Shown: positions 31,155-41,132, counted from the first letter of the stretch. The stretch is DNA of 64,000 nt from Pseudarthrobacter raffinosi (GCF_023913735.1 NZ_JAMXBH010000001.1:329559-393558), one strand, 5' to 3'. Notes: generated from the sequence alone by a model not told the origin. A program made the numbers and translations.

Positions 31155-33365
31155 ATGACCGTTTCCATGCCCGCCGTTCCTTCCGCAATCCGGCAGAAGC
31201 CGCTGTTCAGCACCGTGCTCGTCGCCAACCGCGGGGAGATCGCCTGCCGCGTCATCCGCACACTGCGTGCCCTGGGCATCCGCTCCGTAGCCGTCTACAG
31301 CGACGCCGACGCCGGGGCCCGCCACGTTCGCGAGGCTGACACCGCCGTGCGGATTGGCCCTGCCACCGCAGGAGAAAGCTACCTGAAGATCGAGGCGATC
31401 CTCCAGGCCTGCCGCGACACCGGCGCCGAGGCAGTCCACCCCGGCTACGGCTTCCTCAGCGAGAACGTCGATTTTGCCCGCGCCCTCGAAACCGCCGGCA
31501 TCACCTTCATCGGCCCCGGCGTTGAGTCCCTGAACGTCATGGGCGACAAGATCCGGTCCAAGAACCACGTGGCCGGCTACGGAGTCCCCGTAGTGCCGGG
31601 CATCGCCGAACCGGGCATGACTGACGCGCAACTCATGGAGGCCGCGCCCGCCGTCGGGTTCCCGCTGCTCATCAAACCGTCAGCGGGCGGCGGCGGCAAG
31701 GGCATGCACATCGTGGAGCGCCACGAGGACCTCGAAGCCACGCTGGCCACCGCCCGCCGCGTCGCCGCGAGCGCCTTCGGCGATGACACCCTTTTCCTTG
31801 AACGGCTGGTCCGCACGCCGCGGCACATCGAGGTCCAGGTCCTGGCGGACAACCACGGCAACGTGATCCATCTGGGGGAGCGGGAGTGCTCGCTGCAGCG
31901 CCGCCACCAAAAGGTGATTGAGGAAGCGCCGTCGCCGCTGCTGGAGTCGTTGCACGACGGCGGGGCCACCCGGGCCCGGATCGGCGAGGCCGCCTGCCAG
32001 GCGGCCCGCAGCGTCCACTACAGCGGCGCGGGAACTGTGGAGTTCCTGGTCTCCGACGAGGCCCCTGACGAGTTCTTCTTTATGGAGATGAATACCCGTC
32101 TCCAGGTGGAGCACCCGGTGACCGAAATGGTCACCGGCGTGGACCTGGTCGAATGGCAGGTCCGCATCGCTGCCGGTGAGGAACTCACCTTCCGCCAGGC
32201 CGACGTCGAACTCAACGGGCACGCCGCCGAAGCCCGCGTCTACGCGGAAATCCCGGAGCGGAACTTCATGCCGTCCACCGGGACCGTGCTCCTGCTGGAC
32301 GAAATGCCCGATCACGGAGCCGGCATGATCCGGGTGGATTCAGCCCTGCTCGAGGGGCTCGAGATCTCCTCCAGCTACGATCCCATGATCTCCAAAGTCA
32401 TCGCGTGGGGCCCGGACCGCACCGTTGCCCTGGATACCCTGGACGCGGCACTCGCCGGCTACACAGCCCTTGGCATCGATACGAATGTTGAGTACCTGAG
32501 GCTGCTGATCAACGACGACGATGTCCGCGCCGGGCATCTCGACACCGGCCTGATCGAGCGCAAGATGCCCGACTTCGCCTTCCGGCGGATTGACGACGCC
32601 GAACTGGTCGCGGCCGCCTTGTACGCCGTTGTGAGCGGGGACCAGGACATCACGGGGACGCCCCCCGGTCCCTGGCAGGCCAGCAACGGCTGGCGGATCG
32701 GCGCGCCGGCGCCCCTGCGGATCAGCCTGGGAACGCCCGACGGCGGCATCGCAACAGTGAGAGTCACAGGCCGCGTGGCCGCCGGCCCGGTCCAGGTCTG
32801 TGTCGGTGACGGGCCATGGCGGACGGCCTCGCTGCGGTTGCCGGGCCGCGGGAGCCTGGTCCTTACCCTGGACGGCGAAACCACGGACTACTCGCTGGCG
32901 CCGGCGGACGCGGGCCCTGTCAACCTCACCCCGGACAACCTGCCCTCAGGAGTTCCCGCGGAACTGTTCCTCGGCAACGGAGGCTGGTCCTGCCGGCTGG
33001 AGCCGCTGACGCGGGAGTCTCGGCTTGTCCGGGTTCTCGCCGCCGTCGAGCGCGAGGAAGGCACCGCGGACCCGGAGGTGCGCTCGCCCATGCCCGGCAC
33101 GGTGGTATCCGTTGCGGTCAGCAACGGCGACACCGTGGAAGCCGGCCAGGTCCTTCTCTCCGTGGAAGCCATGAAGATGGAACACCAGCTCGTGGCAGAG
33201 GTGGCCGGCACGGTCCACATCAGCATCAAGGCCGGTCAGCCGGTCAAAGCAGACCAGGTGCTGGCCACCATCCACCCTTCAACCACCGATTCAGACGCAG
33301 ATTCACTTCAGGATTCCAACAAGGATTCCAACAAGGACTCCAACAACACAGGCAAGGGAGCCTAG
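31155..33365 (+). CDS. methylcrotonyl-CoA carboxylase-type biotin carboxylase/carrier (alpha) subunit
   Basis: A 736-residue protein: biotin carboxylase domain (VLVANRGEIACRVIRTLRAL; ATP-grasp loop KPSAGGGGKGMH; EMNTRLQVEHPVTE), a middle BT-type domain for docking the beta subunit, and a C-terminal biotinyl domain with biotin-lysine K674 in VEAMKMEHQ. It loads CO2 onto biotin with ATP for the beta subunit. The last ~28 residues form a low-complexity tail DSNKDSNKDSNN written by a 12-bp tandem repeat, outside the usual domain end. Its operon partners identify leucine degradation as the likely pathway. Confidence 0.93.
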   Translation: MTVSMPAVPSAIRQKPLFSTVLVANRGEIACRVIRTLRALGIRSVAVYSDADAGARHVREADTAVRIGPATAGESYLKIEAILQACRDTGAEAVHPGYGFLSENVDFARALETAGITFIGPGVESLNVMGDKIRSKNHVAGYGVPVVPGIAEPGMTDAQLMEAAPAVGFPLLIKPSAGGGGKGMHIVERHEDLEATLATARRVAASAFGDDTLFLERLVRTPRHIEVQVLADNHGNVIHLGERECSLQRRHQKVIEEAPSPLLESLHDGGATRARIGEAACQAARSVHYSGAGTVEFLVSDEAPDEFFFMEMNTRLQVEHPVTEMVTGVDLVEWQVRIAAGEELTFRQADVELNGHAAEARVYAEIPERNFMPSTGTVLLLDEMPDHGAGMIRVDSALLEGLEISSSYDPMISKVIAWGPDRTVALDTLDAALAGYTALGIDTNVEYLRLLINDDDVRAGHLDTGLIERKMPDFAFRRIDDAELVAAALYAVVSGDQDITGTPPGPWQASNGWRIGAPAPLRISLGTPDGGIATVRVTGRVAAGPVQVCVGDGPWRTASLRLPGRGSLVLTLDGETTDYSLAPADAGPVNLTPDNLPSGVPAELFLGNGGWSCRLEPLTRESRLVRVLAAVEREEGTADPEVRSPMPGTVVSVAVSNGDTVEAGQVLLSVEAMKMEHQLVAEVAGTVHISIKAGQPVKADQVLATIHPSTTDSDADSLQDSNKDSNKDSNNTGKGA
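33312..33347 (+). repeat. 12-bp tandem repeat in the carboxylase C-terminus
   Basis: GATTCCAACAAG at 33312-33323 and 33324-33335, then GACTCCAACAAC at 33336-33347. It encodes DSNK-DSNK-DSNN at the extreme C-terminus, beyond the biotinyl domain. Confidence 0.9.
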
Positions 33366-33367
33366 CC

Positions 33368-34531
33368 ATGGCAGATTTTGAGCTCAGCGAGGAATACCAG
33401 GACCTCAGCGACACCGTCCGGGATTTCGCGGACAACGTGGTGGCGCCGGTCTCGGCCAAGCACGATGAGGAGCACAGCTTCCCGTACGAGGTGGTGTCCC
33501 AGATGGCGGACATGGGCCTGTTCGGGCTGCCGTTCCCGGAAGCGCACGGTGGGATGGGCGGGGACTACTTCGCTTTGGCACTCGCCCTCGAACAGCTTGG
33601 CCGGGTGGACCAGTCCGTGGCCATCACGCTGGAAGCAGGCGTCTCCCTCGGCGCAATGCCGGTGTACCGGTTCGGTACCGAGGCCCAGAAAGAGGAGTGG
33701 CTCCCGCTGCTGGCCTCGGGCAAGGCACTCGCCGGCTTCGGACTCACGGAGCCGGAAGCAGGCTCTGACGCCGGCGGGACCAAAACCCACGCCCATCGTG
33801 AGAACGGCGACTGGGTGATCAACGGCAACAAGGAATTCATCACCAACTCCGGGACCGACATCACGCGCCTGGTCACGGTCACCGCGGTGACGGGTCAGAA
33901 GGAACGCAAGGATGGCAGCCTCAAGAAGCAGATTTCCACCATCCTGGTGCCCACCAATACTGCGGGTTTCAGGGCGGAGAAGGCCTACAACAAAGTGGGC
34001 TGGAACGCCTCGGACACGCACCCGCTGACGCTCAAGGACGTCCGGGTGCCGGAAGCGAACCTGCTCGGTGCGGAGGGGCGGGGTTACGCGAATTTCCTTT
34101 CCATCCTGGACGAGGGCCGGATCGCCATCGCGGCTTTGGCGACGGGGGCGGCGCAGGGCTGTGTTGACCTGTCGGTGAAGTACGCCAAGGAACGCAGCGC
34201 GTTTGGTCATCACATCGGCAAGTACCAGGCCATCTCGTTCAAGATCGCCCGCATGCAGGCCCGGGCCCATACGGCCCGCCTGGCGTACTACGACGCCGCG
34301 TCGAGGATGCTGGCGGGGAAGCCGTTCAAGACGCAGGCGGCCATCGCTAAGATGGTCGCAGGCGAGGCGGCCATGGACAACGCGCGGGATGCCACCCAGG
34401 TATTCGGCGGCTATGGCTTCATCAACGAATTCACCGTGGCACGGCACTACCGCGACTCCAAGATCCTTGAAGTCGGTGAGGGCACCACGGAAGTCCAGCT
34501 GATGCTCATCGCCCGCGAACTCGGACTGTAA
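33368..34531 (+). CDS. acyl-CoA dehydrogenase, probably isovaleryl-CoA dehydrogenase
   Basis: A 387-residue flavoenzyme with [19 protein letters not shown] (flavin/substrate block), [20 protein letters not shown] and the C-terminal [20 protein letters not shown] followed by [20 protein letters not shown]. It lies 2 bases after the carboxylase alpha stop (TAGCCATG), between enzymes of leucine degradation, so isovaleryl-CoA to 3-methylcrotonyl-CoA is the most likely reaction; mycobacterial FadE19 occupies the same place. Which Glu is the catalytic base is not decided by the motifs alone. ATG at 33368. Confidence 0.88.
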   Translation: MADFELSEEYQDLSDTVRDFADNVVAPVSAKHDEEHSFPYEVVSQMADMGLFGLPFPEAHGGMGGDYFALALALEQLGRVDQSVAITLEAGVSLGAMPVYRFGTEAQKEEWLPLLASGKALAGFGLTEPEAGSDAGGTKTHAHRENGDWVINGNKEFITNSGTDITRLVTVTAVTGQKERKDGSLKKQISTILVPTNTAGFRAEKAYNKVGWNASDTHPLTLKDVRVPEANLLGAEGRGYANFLSILDEGRIAIAALATGAAQGCVDLSVKYAKERSAFGHHIGKYQAISFKIARMQARAHTARLAYYDAASRMLAGKPFKTQAAIAKMVAGEAAMDNARDATQVFGGYGFINEFTVARHYRDSKILEVGEGTTEVQLMLIARELGL

Positions 34532-34561
34532 CAAGCCCGCTGGTCGGGAATGCCACGCGGT

Positions 34562-34580
34562 GGTCGAGCCTGTCGAGACC
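34562..34580. repeat. dispersed short repeat GGTCGAGCCTGTCGAGACC
   Basis: A 19-bp partly palindromic sequence (TCGA...TCGA core), 15 of whose positions match the repeat in the E2 linker (27399-27417). It sits between the dehydrogenase stop and the ribosome-binding site of scoA. Confidence 0.75.
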
Positions 34581-34596
34581 CTTGAAAGGACCAACG

Positions 34597-35391
34597 ATGA
34601 TCAACAAGGTTGTTGCCAGCGCCGAGGAAGCCATTGCGGACATTCCCGACGGCGCGTCGCTCGCGGTGGGAGGGTTCGGCCTCTGCGGAATCCCGGTGGC
34701 CTTGATCGATGCCCTGCACCGGCACGGCACGAAGGACCTCGAAACCGTCAGCAACAACTGCGGCGTGGACGACTGGGGGCTGGGCGTCCTGCTCCGTGAC
34801 GGCAGGATCCGGCGGACTGTCAGTTCCTACGTCGGCGAGAACAAGGAGTTCGCGCGCCAGTACCTGTCCGGTGAGCTTGAGGTGGTCCTCACCCCGCAGG
34901 GGACGCTGGCGGAAAAGCTCCGGGCCGGCGGCGCCGGGATCCCCGCTTTCTACACCAAGGCCGGGGTCGGCACCCAGGTGTCCGACGGCGGCCTGCCGCA
35001 GAAGTACGACGCCGACGGCGGCATCGCGATTGCCTCCGCCGCCAAGGAAGTCCGGACGTTCAACGGTGTGGACTACGTCCTGGAGGAATCCCTGACGCCC
35101 GACTTCGGGCTGGTCCACGCCTGGAAGGGTGACCGCCACGGCAACCTGGTTTTCCACGCCACCGCCATGAACTTCAACCCGCTCTGCGCCATGGCGGGAA
35201 AAATCACCATCGCCGAGGTGGAGGAGCTGGTGGAACCGGGGGAGCTGGACCCCGAACACGTCCACACTCCCGGCATCTTTGTCCAGCGGGTGGTGGTTGT
35301 GCCCGCCGGTGAGAAGCGGATCGAGAAGCGGACCGTCGCCCTTGCCCAGGCTGCCGGAACCGAAAGCGCCACCGAACAGGCAGGAGCGTAG
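34597..35391 (+). CDS. scoA: 3-oxoacid CoA-transferase subunit A
   Basis: The 264-residue alpha subunit of a class I CoA-transferase that exchanges CoA between succinyl-CoA and acetoacetate. It has the glycine loop [17 protein letters not shown] and [20 protein letters not shown], followed by [37 protein letters not shown] is also conserved. In this operon it would activate the acetoacetate released from HMG-CoA. The ATG at 34597 has AAAGGA upstream. scoB begins 2 bases after its stop. Confidence 0.93.
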   Translation: MINKVVASAEEAIADIPDGASLAVGGFGLCGIPVALIDALHRHGTKDLETVSNNCGVDDWGLGVLLRDGRIRRTVSSYVGENKEFARQYLSGELEVVLTPQGTLAEKLRAGGAGIPAFYTKAGVGTQVSDGGLPQKYDADGGIAIASAAKEVRTFNGVDYVLEESLTPDFGLVHAWKGDRHGNLVFHATAMNFNPLCAMAGKITIAEVEELVEPGELDPEHVHTPGIFVQRVVVVPAGEKRIEKRTVALAQAAGTESATEQAGA

Positions 35392-35393
35392 CC

Positions 35394-36161
35394 ATGGAGT
35401 CCAACAGCACGCAGGGAGCACCTCCCCGCCCCGAAGCCGTACGGCCCGAATACCGGCGTGCCACCGTCGGCCATCCGGAAGGCACCAATCCGGAGGGCAA
35501 AGGGTGGACGCGCAACGAACTGGCCGCCCGGGTGGCCCGGGAGCTCAGCAACGGACAGTACGTCAACCTCGGCATCGGCATGCCCACGCTCATTCCCAAC
35601 TACATCCCGGCAGGCGTCGAGGTGGTGCTCCACTCGGAGAACGGGATCCTGGGCGTGGGACCATACCCCAGCGAGGACGCGGTGGATCCGGACCTCATCA
35701 ACGCCGGCAAGGAAACCGTCACGGTCAACAAGGGGGCCGCGTTCTTCGACTCCGCCTCGTCGTTCGGCATGATCCGCGGCGGGCACGTTGACGTGGCCGT
35801 GCTCGGCGCCATGGAAGTGGCGCAGAACGGCGACCTGGCCAACTGGATGATCCCGGGCAAGATGGTCAAAGGCATGGGCGGGGCCATGGACCTGGTCTTC
35901 GGCGCCAAGAAGGTGATCGTGATGATGGAACACGTGGACCGCAACGGCAACCCCAAAATCGTGGAGCACTGCTCTCTGCCGCTGACCGGCAAGGCCTGCG
36001 TGGACCGGATCATCACCGACCTCGCCGTGATCGACGTCGTCACCGAAGGCGGGCGGTCCCGGTTGGTTCTCCGCGAACTGGCCCCCAACGTCTCCGTGGA
36101 GGACGTGGCCGCGGCCACCGGCGCCGAGCTGTTCGAAGAGGACCAGGAGCTCACCGTATGA
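35394..36161 (+). CDS. scoB: 3-oxoacid CoA-transferase subunit B
   Basis: The 255-residue beta subunit that carries the catalytic glutamate, seen here in [16 protein letters not shown]. Other family blocks are [19 protein letters not shown] and [27 protein letters not shown]. An N-terminal ~35-residue Pro/Arg-rich extension precedes the core ([18 protein letters not shown]). The ATG at 35394 lacks a strong ribosome-binding site and is probably coupled to scoA. Its stop overlaps the start of the MaoC gene (ATGA). Confidence 0.93.
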   Translation: MESNSTQGAPPRPEAVRPEYRRATVGHPEGTNPEGKGWTRNELAARVARELSNGQYVNLGIGMPTLIPNYIPAGVEVVLHSENGILGVGPYPSEDAVDPDLINAGKETVTVNKGAAFFDSASSFGMIRGGHVDVAVLGAMEVAQNGDLANWMIPGKMVKGMGGAMDLVFGAKKVIVMMEHVDRNGNPKIVEHCSLPLTGKACVDRIITDLAVIDVVTEGGRSRLVLRELAPNVSVEDVAAATGAELFEEDQELTV

Positions 36162-36763
36162 GCGGGGCTTCGGCGGGCTCAACCCCCGACGGTCCGGGCG
36201 CAACCACCGCCGCCCCCCGCGTCATCGAGCAGCGCGGCCTGTACTTTGATGAGCTCGAAGAAGGCGTTGTCTACGCGCACCGGCCCGGCCGCACCGTGAC
36301 CGAGGCGGACAACGTCCTGTTCACCACGCTCACCATGAACACCCAGGCCCTGCACCTGGATGCCGCCTGGAGCGCAGGGCAGCCGTTCGGCCAGCGGCTG
36401 GTCAACTCCATGTTCACGCTGTCCACCCTGGTGGGGCAGTCCGTCTCCCAGCTCACCCAGGGCACCATCATCGCCCAGCTGGGCCTGACCGACGTCTCTT
36501 TCCCGCACCCGCTGTACCACGGGGACACGCTCTACACGGAGACGGTGATCACCGGCAAACGGCTCTCGGGATCGCGACCCGGCCAGGGGATTGTGACCAT
36601 GCAGCACACCGGGCGGAACCAGGACGGCACCGTGGTGGCGCTGGCCACTCGGAGCTGCCTGATGTGGAACCGGGACGCCCATGTGGCGCAGTCTTCTGGA
36701 CAATACGTGCAGCCTGCGGGAGCTGAAAAGGGGAGCGTGCCGGGCCCCAAAAGAGGACAATGA
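36158..36763 (+). CDS. MaoC-like hot-dog hydratase
   Basis: A 201-residue hot-dog protein of the MaoC dehydratase type. [21 protein letters not shown] has the order of the (R)-specific enoyl-CoA hydratase motif (catalytic Asp, then His about five residues later), and [18 protein letters not shown] is a second family block. Mycobacterium has a homologous gene (Rv2499c) next to the CitE-like lyase Rv2498c in its leucine cluster. A plausible role is hydration of 3-methylglutaconyl-CoA or a related branched enoyl-CoA; the cluster holds no crotonase hydratase. Coupled to scoB by a 4-base overlap. Confidence 0.82.
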   Translation: MSGASAGSTPDGPGATTAAPRVIEQRGLYFDELEEGVVYAHRPGRTVTEADNVLFTTLTMNTQALHLDAAWSAGQPFGQRLVNSMFTLSTLVGQSVSQLTQGTIIAQLGLTDVSFPHPLYHGDTLYTETVITGKRLSGSRPGQGIVTMQHTGRNQDGTVVALATRSCLMWNRDAHVAQSSGQYVQPAGAEKGSVPGPKRGQ

Positions 36764-36767
36764 CCGT

Positions 36768-37607
36768 ATGACATTTGTGATGGGTCCCGCCCTGCTCTTC
36801 TGCCCTGCCGACCGCCCGGAGCGCTTCCCCAAGGCCGCCCAACGCGCCGACGCTGTCATCGTGGACCTCGAGGACGCCGTGGCACCCGCGGACAAACAGC
36901 GGGCGCGCGGCGCCATCCTGGCCCAGCTGGGCGCTGCCGGGGAGGGGCCCGAACTTGACCCCAGCCGCACCATCATCAGGATCAACCCGGCGGGCACCGA
37001 CGAGTTCGAGAAGGACCTGCACTGCCTGGCCCACACCCCGTACCGCACGGTGATGCTGGCCAAGGCTGAGAGTGCGGCCCAGCTCGAAGCCCTGGCGGAC
37101 TACCACGTCATCGCCCTGTGCGAGACCGCAGCCGGGGTCCTGAACGCGCCCGCCATCGCGGCGGCCCCCAACGTGGTGGCACTGATGTGGGGCGCCGAGG
37201 ACCTCCTGGCTTCCCTTAGCGGTACGTCCAGCAGAGCGGACGACGGCGGCTACCGCGCCGTGGCGCTGCATGCCCGGTCCGCGGTGCTGCTCGCCGCCCG
37301 GGCTTTCGGGAAAGAAGCCGTGGACGCCGTGTACGTCAACATCCCGGACCTTGACGGGCTGGCTCTGGAGGCCGCTGATGCCGCAGCGTCAGGATTCGGC
37401 TCCAAAGCCTGCATCCATCCCACGCAGGCGGCCGTTGTACGGGGCGCCTACGCCCCGTCCGAGGCCGACGTCGCCGCCGCCACAGAACTGCTGCAGGTCG
37501 CGGCTGTTGCCGGATCCGGCGTGTTCCAGCACGGCGGCAAAATGATCGACGGCCCCATCCTCAAGCACGCCGAAGCCACCATCCGCCGGGCAGGCATCCA
37601 CTCCTAG
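36768..37607 (+). CDS. CitE-like CoA-ester lyase (HpcH/HpaI family)
   Basis: A 279-residue TIM-barrel enzyme of the HpcH/HpaI family. Metal-binding acids lie in VIVDLEDAV, with LAKAESAAQLEAL, IALCETAAGVLNA and the C-terminal GFGSKACIHPTQ that closes the active site. Free-standing CitE-like proteins cleave or form 3-hydroxyacyl-CoA esters; mycobacterial Rv2498c has been characterised as a beta-hydroxyacyl-CoA lyase acting on (R)-HMG-CoA and citramalyl-CoA. Here it would complete leucine degradation without a classical HMG-CoA lyase (inference from context). The ATG at 36768 has AGAGGA upstream. Last gene of the operon; convergent with the next. Confidence 0.87.
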   Translation: MTFVMGPALLFCPADRPERFPKAAQRADAVIVDLEDAVAPADKQRARGAILAQLGAAGEGPELDPSRTIIRINPAGTDEFEKDLHCLAHTPYRTVMLAKAESAAQLEALADYHVIALCETAAGVLNAPAIAAAPNVVALMWGAEDLLASLSGTSSRADDGGYRAVALHARSAVLLAARAFGKEAVDAVYVNIPDLDGLALEAADAAASGFGSKACIHPTQAAVVRGAYAPSEADVAAATELLQVAAVAGSGVFQHGGKMIDGPILKHAEATIRRAGIHS

Positions 37608-37623
37608 GGCTGCGGGCACCGAA

Positions 37624-39099
37624 TCACCGCCGCCGCCTCCGGGAACCGCCGAGCGAAAGCGGCGGGATGGCCTCATAGAGCGGCATCCGGACCCAGCGCT
37701 CGCCCGTCTCCCGGAACTCAGCCCTGGTGGCGAATCGGTACAGGTAGCTGTTGACACGCACCCAGCGCGGCGGATCGCCGTCGAACGGGTCGGCGCGGAG
37801 CAGCCGCAGCGTCCGCTGGTCCGCCTCCAGCAGTTTCGTGAGGAACGCGTAAAACCACTCCTCGTGGACGGTGCGCAACGGCAGGAACCACATCAGCCAG
37901 TCCAGCCGCAGGTGGTAGGGCGCCCACTGGCGGGGCAGCCGGCGGAGATCTCCGGGTTTGCCCTTAAACCCATATTCGCGCCAGTCTGCTGAGTCCTCAG
38001 GTTCTTCGTCGAGGGTGCCTTCCACGACGATCTCGACGCGGTGCTTGGTCACGGTGCCAAACGCGCCATACGTGTTGACCAGCTGCCAGCGGTTGAAGCT
38101 GGCATTCATCAGCTGCCCCTTGGAGAGCAGGTTGCGCACGGGCCAGTAGCTGAGGACTACCAGCAGCATTGTGGCCACAAGGGTGACGGCAAGCCAGTAC
38201 GGGGGACTGCCGCGGCTGCCTTCCTCAGGATCCCCGTCCAGCGGCAGGAACGGCAATACGGCGCGGGCCACGGGGTCGCTGACCGCGGCGAAGGCCAGCA
38301 CAATGGCCATCCAGTTCAGCCACGCGAAGTTGCCGCTGGCCACCAGCCACAGCTGGGTGAAGATGATGATTCCGGCGGCGGCGCTTGCCACGGGTTGCGG
38401 TGCGAAGAGGAAGAACGGCACCACGAGCTGGGCGAAATGGTTCCCCAGGACCTCCAGCCGGTGGAAGGGTTTGGGCAGGAGATGAGCCTGGCGGCTCAGT
38501 GGCCCCGGCATCGGCTGCGTTTCATGGTGATAGTAGAGGGCGGTCAGATCACGCCACTCCAGGCCGCCGCGGATCTTGATCATCCCGGCGCCGAACTCCA
38601 GCCGGAACACGAGCCAGGCCAACAGGATCAGGATGGTGCGCGGCGGCTCCGTCTGGTCCGAGCCAAGGCAGGCCACCGTGAACCCGGCCTCCAGCAGCAG
38701 CATTTCCCAGCCGAAGCCATAAAACGTCTGCCCCACGTTGACGATCGACATGTAAAGCAGCCACAGGGCCAGAAATGCGATCAGCGGAACCCACGGCGGC
38801 CCAAGCTGGGGGATGCCGGCCACCAGGAGGGCGGAAATTGCCAGTCCGGTGAGGCAGGCACCACGCAGCAGCCGGTCCGAATAGCGCCAACGGAACAGCG
38901 TGGGCCGCCGGCGCGCGCTGAACCCTTCCAGATAGTCCGGAACCGGCAACAGGCCACGTTCGCCCAGCAGCGCAGGGAACTGGTTCAGGGAGGACAGGAA
39001 CGCAACAAAGAACAGTGCCGCCACACCCCGCTGCAGCACTTGCCGGGCGAATCCGTACTCCGGCGCATCGAACCAGGTAACCCAGTCCACGCAATCCAC
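37624..39099 (-). CDS. lipase maturation factor (LMF1-like) family membrane protein
   Basis: A 491-residue protein with about nine membrane segments in its first ~340 residues and a soluble C-terminal domain. Family features are LLLEAGFTVACLGSD, LAWLVFRLEFGAGMIKIRGG followed by EWRDLTALYYHHETQPMPGP, the LVNTYGAFGTVTKHR block, and YEIVVEGT-like EIVVEGTLDEEPEDSADWREYGFKGKPGD. In vertebrates LMF1 helps lipase folding in the ER; the bacterial role is unknown. The GTG start at 39099 has no clear ribosome-binding site. An Arg-rich tail (GGSRRRRR) closes the protein. It is divergent from the TauE/SafE gene with only 37 bp between. Confidence 0.85.
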   Translation of the reverse strand: MDCVDWVTWFDAPEYGFARQVLQRGVAALFFVAFLSSLNQFPALLGERGLLPVPDYLEGFSARRRPTLFRWRYSDRLLRGACLTGLAISALLVAGIPQLGPPWVPLIAFLALWLLYMSIVNVGQTFYGFGWEMLLLEAGFTVACLGSDQTEPPRTILILLAWLVFRLEFGAGMIKIRGGLEWRDLTALYYHHETQPMPGPLSRQAHLLPKPFHRLEVLGNHFAQLVVPFFLFAPQPVASAAAGIIIFTQLWLVASGNFAWLNWMAIVLAFAAVSDPVARAVLPFLPLDGDPEEGSRGSPPYWLAVTLVATMLLVVLSYWPVRNLLSKGQLMNASFNRWQLVNTYGAFGTVTKHRVEIVVEGTLDEEPEDSADWREYGFKGKPGDLRRLPRQWAPYHLRLDWLMWFLPLRTVHEEWFYAFLTKLLEADQRTLRLLRADPFDGDPPRWVRVNSYLYRFATRAEFRETGERWVRMPLYEAIPPLSLGGSRRRRR

Positions 39100-39136
39100 G
39101 TTACGCCCGGCGTCGCTGTCCGCCCACTAGGATCGG

Positions 39137-39883
39137 ATGGTGTTTGCATTGGTGCTCATTGCCGTTGTTGCAGGGGCGCTGGCCCAGCGGCTGGCCGGCC
39201 TCGGATTCGGCCTTCTCGTCTCTCCCGTCCTGGTGGTGCTGCTCGGCCCCTTCGACGGCGTCATGATCATCAACCTGTGCGGCGCAGCCTCATCCCTCCT
39301 GATCCTCTCCAGGGTCTGGCGGCATGTGGAGTGGAAGCGCTACTTCGGACTGGCGCTCGCGGCCCTCGCAGGGGTATTGCCGGGTGCCTGGTTGGCCAGC
39401 AACGTGGCCGAAGCGCCGCTGGAGATCTGCATCGGCATCCTCCTCATCATCGCCCTGCTGGCTTCGCAGCGGCTGACCCGCAGCTCCTGGCGCGCCAGTG
39501 GCCCCGTTCCCATGGTCTCCCTCGGCTTCACCAGCGGACTGATGAACGCGGCAGCGGGCGTCGGCGGGCCGGCCATCACCGCGTACGCCATTGCTACCCG
39601 GTGGGAGCAGAAGAGTTTCGGCGCCACCCTCCAGCCCTATTTCGTGACCACCGGACTGTCTTCCCTGGTGATCAAGTACGTACTATCCGGTGGACATGTT
39701 CCCGGACTGGACGGCTGGCAATGGCTCAGCATCCTGGCCGCCATGGTGGCGGGAATCATCGCGGGCGATCTGCTGTCGGGCAAGGTCAAACCGGCTGCCG
39801 TGCGGCGGATCGTTGTGGCCATCGCCTACATCGGAGCCGTGTCCACGCTGGCCAAGGGTTTCATCGAGCTGGCGGCGGGCTGA
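39137..39883 (+). CDS. TauE/SafE (TSUP) family permease, copy 1
   Basis: A 248-residue permease with about eight membrane segments in two repeats. The glycine-rich opening QRLAGLGFGLLVSPVLVVLLGPFDGVM and the second-half repeat GFTSGLMNAAAGVGGPAITAYAI are TSUP signatures. Family members export sulfite or organosulfonates or import small anions; substrate unknown. ATG at 39137; TAGGAT lies four bases before it, too close for a standard leaderless start. Confidence 0.83.
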   Translation: MVFALVLIAVVAGALAQRLAGLGFGLLVSPVLVVLLGPFDGVMIINLCGAASSLLILSRVWRHVEWKRYFGLALAALAGVLPGAWLASNVAEAPLEICIGILLIIALLASQRLTRSSWRASGPVPMVSLGFTSGLMNAAAGVGGPAITAYAIATRWEQKSFGATLQPYFVTTGLSSLVIKYVLSGGHVPGLDGWQWLSILAAMVAGIIAGDLLSGKVKPAAVRRIVVAIAYIGAVSTLAKGFIELAAG

Positions 39884-39917
39884 CCGGACCGCGGGCCAGG
39901 TGCGGGCCGGGGTGCGG

Positions 39918-39929
39918 GATACTTAACCA
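39918..39929 (+). promoter_or_regulatory. candidate -10 for a leaderless dxr transcript
   Basis: GATACT (39918-39923), six bases, then ATG at 39930. No Shine-Dalgarno sequence is present between the previous stop and this ATG. Confidence 0.4.
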
Positions 39930-41114
39930 ATGCAGCCTCGCAGAATCGTCATCCTCGGATCCACCGGTTCCATCGGCACCCAGGCGATTGACGTCGTCGA
40001 CGGCGCCCCGCACCTTTTTGAGGTAGTGGCGCTCAGCGCCGGCGGAGGGAACCTGCAGCTCCTGGCCCGCCAGGCCGTCCACACCGGTGCCGCCGCTGTG
40101 GGCATCGCCGCGGGGGATCCGCGCAAGCTGCGGGACCTGATCTCCGAGGCTGCCCGCCTCGCCGGGCGGCAGGACTACCGCCCCGAAATCATCGCCGGCC
40201 CGGACGCCTCGGCCCGCATCGCCGCGGTAGAAGCGGACGTAGTGCTCAACGGCATTACCGGCTCCATCGGGCTCGCCCCGACCCTCGCCGCCCTGAAATC
40301 AGGTGCAACGCTGGCGCTGGCCAACAAGGAATCGCTGATCGTCGGCGGAGCGCTCGTCAAGGCCGCCGCCCGCGAGGGGCAGATCGTGCCGGTGGATTCC
40401 GAGCACTCAGCGATAGCGCAGTGCCTGCGCTCCGGCTCCGCGGTCGAGGTTGAGAAGCTCATCCTGACGGCCTCCGGAGGGCCTTTCCGCGGCCGGACAA
40501 CGGAACAGCTCCACGACGTGACGCCGAAAGAGGCCCTGGCGCACCCCACGTGGGACATGGGGCTGATGGTCACCACTAACTCGGCCACGCTCGTCAACAA
40601 GGGCCTTGAGCTCATCGAGGCCCATCTGCTGTTCGACGTGCCGCTGGACCGGATCGACGTTGTGGTCCACCCGCAGTCGGTGGTCCACTCCATGGTCCAG
40701 TTCATTGACGGGTCCGTCATCGCCCAGGCGTCCCCGCCGGACATGCGCCTCCCCATTGCCTTAGGGCTGGGCTGGCCGGACAGGGTCCCCAAAGCGGCCT
40801 CCCCGTGTGACTGGACCAAAGCCACCAGCTGGACGTTCGAACCGCTGGACACCGTCGCTTTCCCGGCCGTGGACTTGGCCAAGGACGCCGCCAAGCAGGG
40901 GAGTACTTTTCCCGCCGTCTTTAACGCGGCAAACGAGGAAGCGGTCATGGCGTTCCACTCGGGACGCATCCGCTTCACCGAAATTGTGGACACCATCGAT
41001 GCTGTCCTCAGCGAACATTCAGGATCCTCCGGGCTGACGCTGGAGTCGGTACTGGATGCTGAAGACTGGGCACGCACGCGTGCCCACGAACGTTTAGCAG
41101 TCAGCAGTCTCTAG
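39930..41114 (+). CDS. dxr: 1-deoxy-D-xylulose 5-phosphate reductoisomerase
   Basis: Dxr makes 2-C-methyl-D-erythritol 4-phosphate from DXP with NADPH, the committed step of the non-mevalonate isoprenoid pathway. The 394-residue protein has the NADPH loop [29 protein letters not shown], the metal-site segment [22 protein letters not shown] and [21 protein letters not shown]. The gene precedes rseP, as in Mycobacterium; ispG, the later pathway gene of that order, lies 3.5 kb downstream past an insertion. Confidence 0.97.
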   Translation: MQPRRIVILGSTGSIGTQAIDVVDGAPHLFEVVALSAGGGNLQLLARQAVHTGAAAVGIAAGDPRKLRDLISEAARLAGRQDYRPEIIAGPDASARIAAVEADVVLNGITGSIGLAPTLAALKSGATLALANKESLIVGGALVKAAAREGQIVPVDSEHSAIAQCLRSGSAVEVEKLILTASGGPFRGRTTEQLHDVTPKEALAHPTWDMGLMVTTNSATLVNKGLELIEAHLLFDVPLDRIDVVVHPQSVVHSMVQFIDGSVIAQASPPDMRLPIALGLGWPDRVPKAASPCDWTKATSWTFEPLDTVAFPAVDLAKDAAKQGSTFPAVFNAANEEAVMAFHSGRIRFTEIVDTIDAVLSEHSGSSGLTLESVLDAEDWARTRAHERLAVSSL

Positions 41115-41132
41115 GAAGCAGCAGATCCACGC

